Shown: in pieces, positions 62,577-64,000 of the stretch
Numbering within the stretch: position 1 is the first letter of the stretch
Layout: every line of letters starts with the position of its first letter
DNA from: Pseudomonas multiresinivorans
Lineage (GTDB): Bacteria; Pseudomonadota; Gammaproteobacteria; Pseudomonadales; Pseudomonadaceae
DNA: 64,000 bases
Assembly: GCF_012971725.1 (NCBI RefSeq)
Contig: NZ_CP048833.1
Location: 4,340,001-4,404,000 of the forward strand
Reading direction: 5' to 3'
The notes under the pieces: model-generated
Databases searched by the model: none
What the model was told of the DNA's origin: nothing
The model's input: the letters and a program-made list of their open reading frames with translations, nothing else
Made by a program: the position numbers and the translations under genes

Positions 62577-63341
62577 ATGCCCAGGAAACTCCTGCCGCTG
62601 CTGCCAGTCGTGTTGTTGCTCTGCGGTTTTGCGCTCGGATTCGTCCAGCCAGTGGGGTTGCTGATCGGCGCGTTCTACGTCGCCTGGACTCTCTGCGGCG
62701 AGACCCGCCTGCCCCGCTTGCTGTGGTGGCTGGTCTGTCTCGTACTCAGTATCGCCCTCGCCGCACACCTGTTGCCGGGCACTACCTCGTGGACGCTCTG
62801 GCCAGTGCGCCAGCTCAGCCCCGACGCTCCCGTCTACGCCCTGCACCTGTCCTGGGACAAGGCCCTGGTCGGTGCGACCCTGCTCGCCTGGTGGCTGCGC
62901 CGCGAGCCGGTGCCCGAGGAAAAGCGCTCGCCGGACTTCGCCGCCATCGTCATCGTCACAACACTGTTCGCCGTGCCCCTGGTGGCAGTTGCCGGCGGCC
63001 TGGTGGTGTGGAACCCGAAATGGCCGCCGGGCTTCTGGCTGTGGATGGTGGTCAACATCTGCGTGATCTCGCTGACCGAGGAAGCTTTCTTCCGCGGCCT
63101 GCTGCAGAGCGAACTGGTGCGTCGGTTCGGCGCCTTTGCCGGGGTGACTGTCGCCAGCGTGCTGTTCGGCATGGTGCACTGGCCGATCAACCCGTTGTTT
63201 GCCGTGGTGGCCGGTGTCGCCGGCCTGGGCTATGGCCTGGCCTTCCACTTCAGCGGCCGGCTGGCGGTGCCCGTGCTGCTGCACGCGGCGGTGAACTGCC
63301 TGCACCTGCTGCTGTTCAGTTATCCGTTGCGGATTATCTAA
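62577..63341 (+). CDS. CPBP family intramembrane glutamic endopeptidase
   Basis: A 254-aa protein with about seven membrane helices. The CPBP (Abi/CAAX) catalytic motifs are all visible: EE in LTEEAFFRGLLQ, FGMVHWP, and HAAVNCLH. The ATG at 62577 has GGAGGAAAG directly upstream. Members process prenylated or membrane proteins and some give bacteriocin immunity. The substrate here is unknown. A TetR-type palindrome precedes it and a TetR gene follows convergently. Confidence 0.92.
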   Translation: MPRKLLPLLPVVLLLCGFALGFVQPVGLLIGAFYVAWTLCGETRLPRLLWWLVCLVLSIALAAHLLPGTTSWTLWPVRQLSPDAPVYALHLSWDKALVGATLLAWWLRREPVPEEKRSPDFAAIVIVTTLFAVPLVAVAGGLVVWNPKWPPGFWLWMVVNICVISLTEEAFFRGLLQSELVRRFGAFAGVTVASVLFGMVHWPINPLFAVVAGVAGLGYGLAFHFSGRLAVPVLLHAAVNCLHLLLFSYPLRII

Positions 63342-63356
63342 GCCAGTAGCAGTCAT

Positions 63357-63423
63357 GTAGGAGCGAGCTTGCTCGCGAACCCACCCCGCTGCGGAGTCAG
63401 TTCGCGAGCAAGCTCGCTCCTAC
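63357..63423. repeat. Pseudomonas REP palindrome pair
   Basis: GTAGGAGCGAGCTTGCTCG and its exact inverse CGAGCAAGCTCGCTCCTAC are separated by about 29 bases, lying between two convergent genes. The family and form match the REP after greB. Confidence 0.92.
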
Positions 63424-63430
63424 AAGAGCA

Positions 63431-64000
63431 TCAGTCGCGCATCACCAGCAGCAACGCCTGCTCGGCCAACTCGTCCAGCGTCAGGCTGCCCTCGGGGCGG
63501 AACCAGGTGATGGACCAGGACAACGCCCCGGTGAGGAAGCGCCGCAGGATGAACGGGTCGGCCTGAGTGAACCCGGCCACGCGCGCCTCTTCCAGTACTT
63601 CCAGCCACATCTGCTCGTAGATGTCGCGCAGGCTGAGGATGTAGGCCTGGCCTTCTTCCGACAGCGAGCGCCATTCGTAGACCAGCACCGCCATCGCCTC
63701 GCCGGTGCCGCCGGTGATCGACTGCAGCTCGCAGCGGATCAGCGCCAGCAGGCGCTCGCGCAGGGTCGTGGCATCGGCCAGGGCGGCCCGCATCAGGGCG
63801 GTGTTGTAGAGGATGGTTTCCTCCATCACCGAGCGCAGGATTTCGTCCTTGCTCTTGAAGTGATGGAAGATGCTGCCGGACTGGATGCCGACCGCGCCGG
63901 CCAGATCGCGCACCGTGGTGCGCTCGTAGCCCTTGCTGCGGAACAGGTGCGCGGCGGTCTGCAGCAACTTGCCACGGGCGCTCTCCGGGTCGGTGATCTG
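63431..64000 (-). CDS. TetR family regulator (5' end beyond the window)
   Basis: The open frame runs off the window at 64000, giving 189 residues plus stop. Its N-terminal HTH is AAHLFRSKGYERTTVRDLAGAVGIQSGSIFHHFKSKDEIL, typical of TetR, with a helical ligand domain after it. Frame and composition stay coding up to the edge (ITDPESARGKLLQ), so the true start is outside. It is convergent with the CPBP gene, across a REP. The ligand is unknown. The palindrome at 62489 may be one of its targets. Confidence 0.88.
   Translation of the reverse strand, partial: QITDPESARGKLLQTAAHLFRSKGYERTTVRDLAGAVGIQSGSIFHHFKSKDEILRSVMEETILYNTALMRAALADATTLRERLLALIRCELQSITGGTGEAMAVLVYEWRSLSEEGQAYILSLRDIYEQMWLEVLEEARVAGFTQADPFILRRFLTGALSWSITWFRPEGSLTLDELAEQALLLVMRD

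Overview
The window comes from a Pseudomonas chromosome and falls into two parts. From about 37,177 to the end the DNA is GC-rich. It carries ordinary pseudomonad housekeeping and regulatory genes, including yeiH, mltF-like, tatD, a MoxR-DUF58-TgpA cluster, pyrF and eat-eutBC, with three copies of the typical Pseudomonas REP palindrome. As I recall it, much of this order resembles the PA2865-PA2882 region of P. aeruginosa, so an organism of that lineage is likely. The species cannot be named from the sequence.

Bases 1 to about 37,176 are clearly less GC-rich by eye and look like the right-hand part of a genomic island. The right end carries a compact operon on the minus strand, gmtY-gmtZ-gmtX. 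These are two tyrosine recombinases (one of them 1600 aa with fourteen N-terminal repeats) and a small partner protein. I recognise the set as a gamma-mobile-trio (GMT) mobile-element module. Immediately outside it lies a 5'-truncated greB, so the element appears to be inserted within greB. The 5' half of greB is nowhere in the window, so the left end of the island should lie upstream of base 1.

Cargo, left to right: (a) 5-5615, an aromatic O-demethylation module with an AAHS-type transporter, glutathione-independent formaldehyde dehydrogenase, Rieske oxygenase (VanA-like), reductase (VanB-like) and a divergent MarR regulator. The Rieske pair would import-demethylate a methoxy-aromatic acid and FdhA would oxidise the formaldehyde released. 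(b) 5631-6881, an intact IS3-family insertion sequence. (c) 6938-19113, a plus-strand run with an ankyrin protein, a 2223-aa DUF4011/COG1112-type helicase with a C-terminal Vsr-like nuclease and DUF3320, a DUF4236 membrane protein, a secreted SGNH hydrolase, a CoiA-like nuclease protein and a hypothetical protein. (d) 19274-27995, mostly small uncharacterised genes, a ProQ/FinO RNA chaperone, a helicase-IV-like protein with an embedded nuclease-like domain and C-terminal zinc finger, and a NYN/OST-HTH protein. (e) 28049-29769, an island-borne MvaT/H-NS-family silencer and a BRCT protein/membrane protein pair. (f) 30292-37048, the GMT operon.

The core part holds several recognisable regulatory arrangements. 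There is a candidate sigma-54 promoter in front of the ethanolamine operon and a perfect palindrome between a LysR regulator and a PACE efflux gene. A 7-4-7 palindrome of TetR-operator shape lies upstream of a CPBP protease whose neighbour encodes a TetR regulator (cut by the window end). The most interesting targets are the helicase-nuclease run, the helicase-IV/nuclease fusion and the GMT/greB junction.
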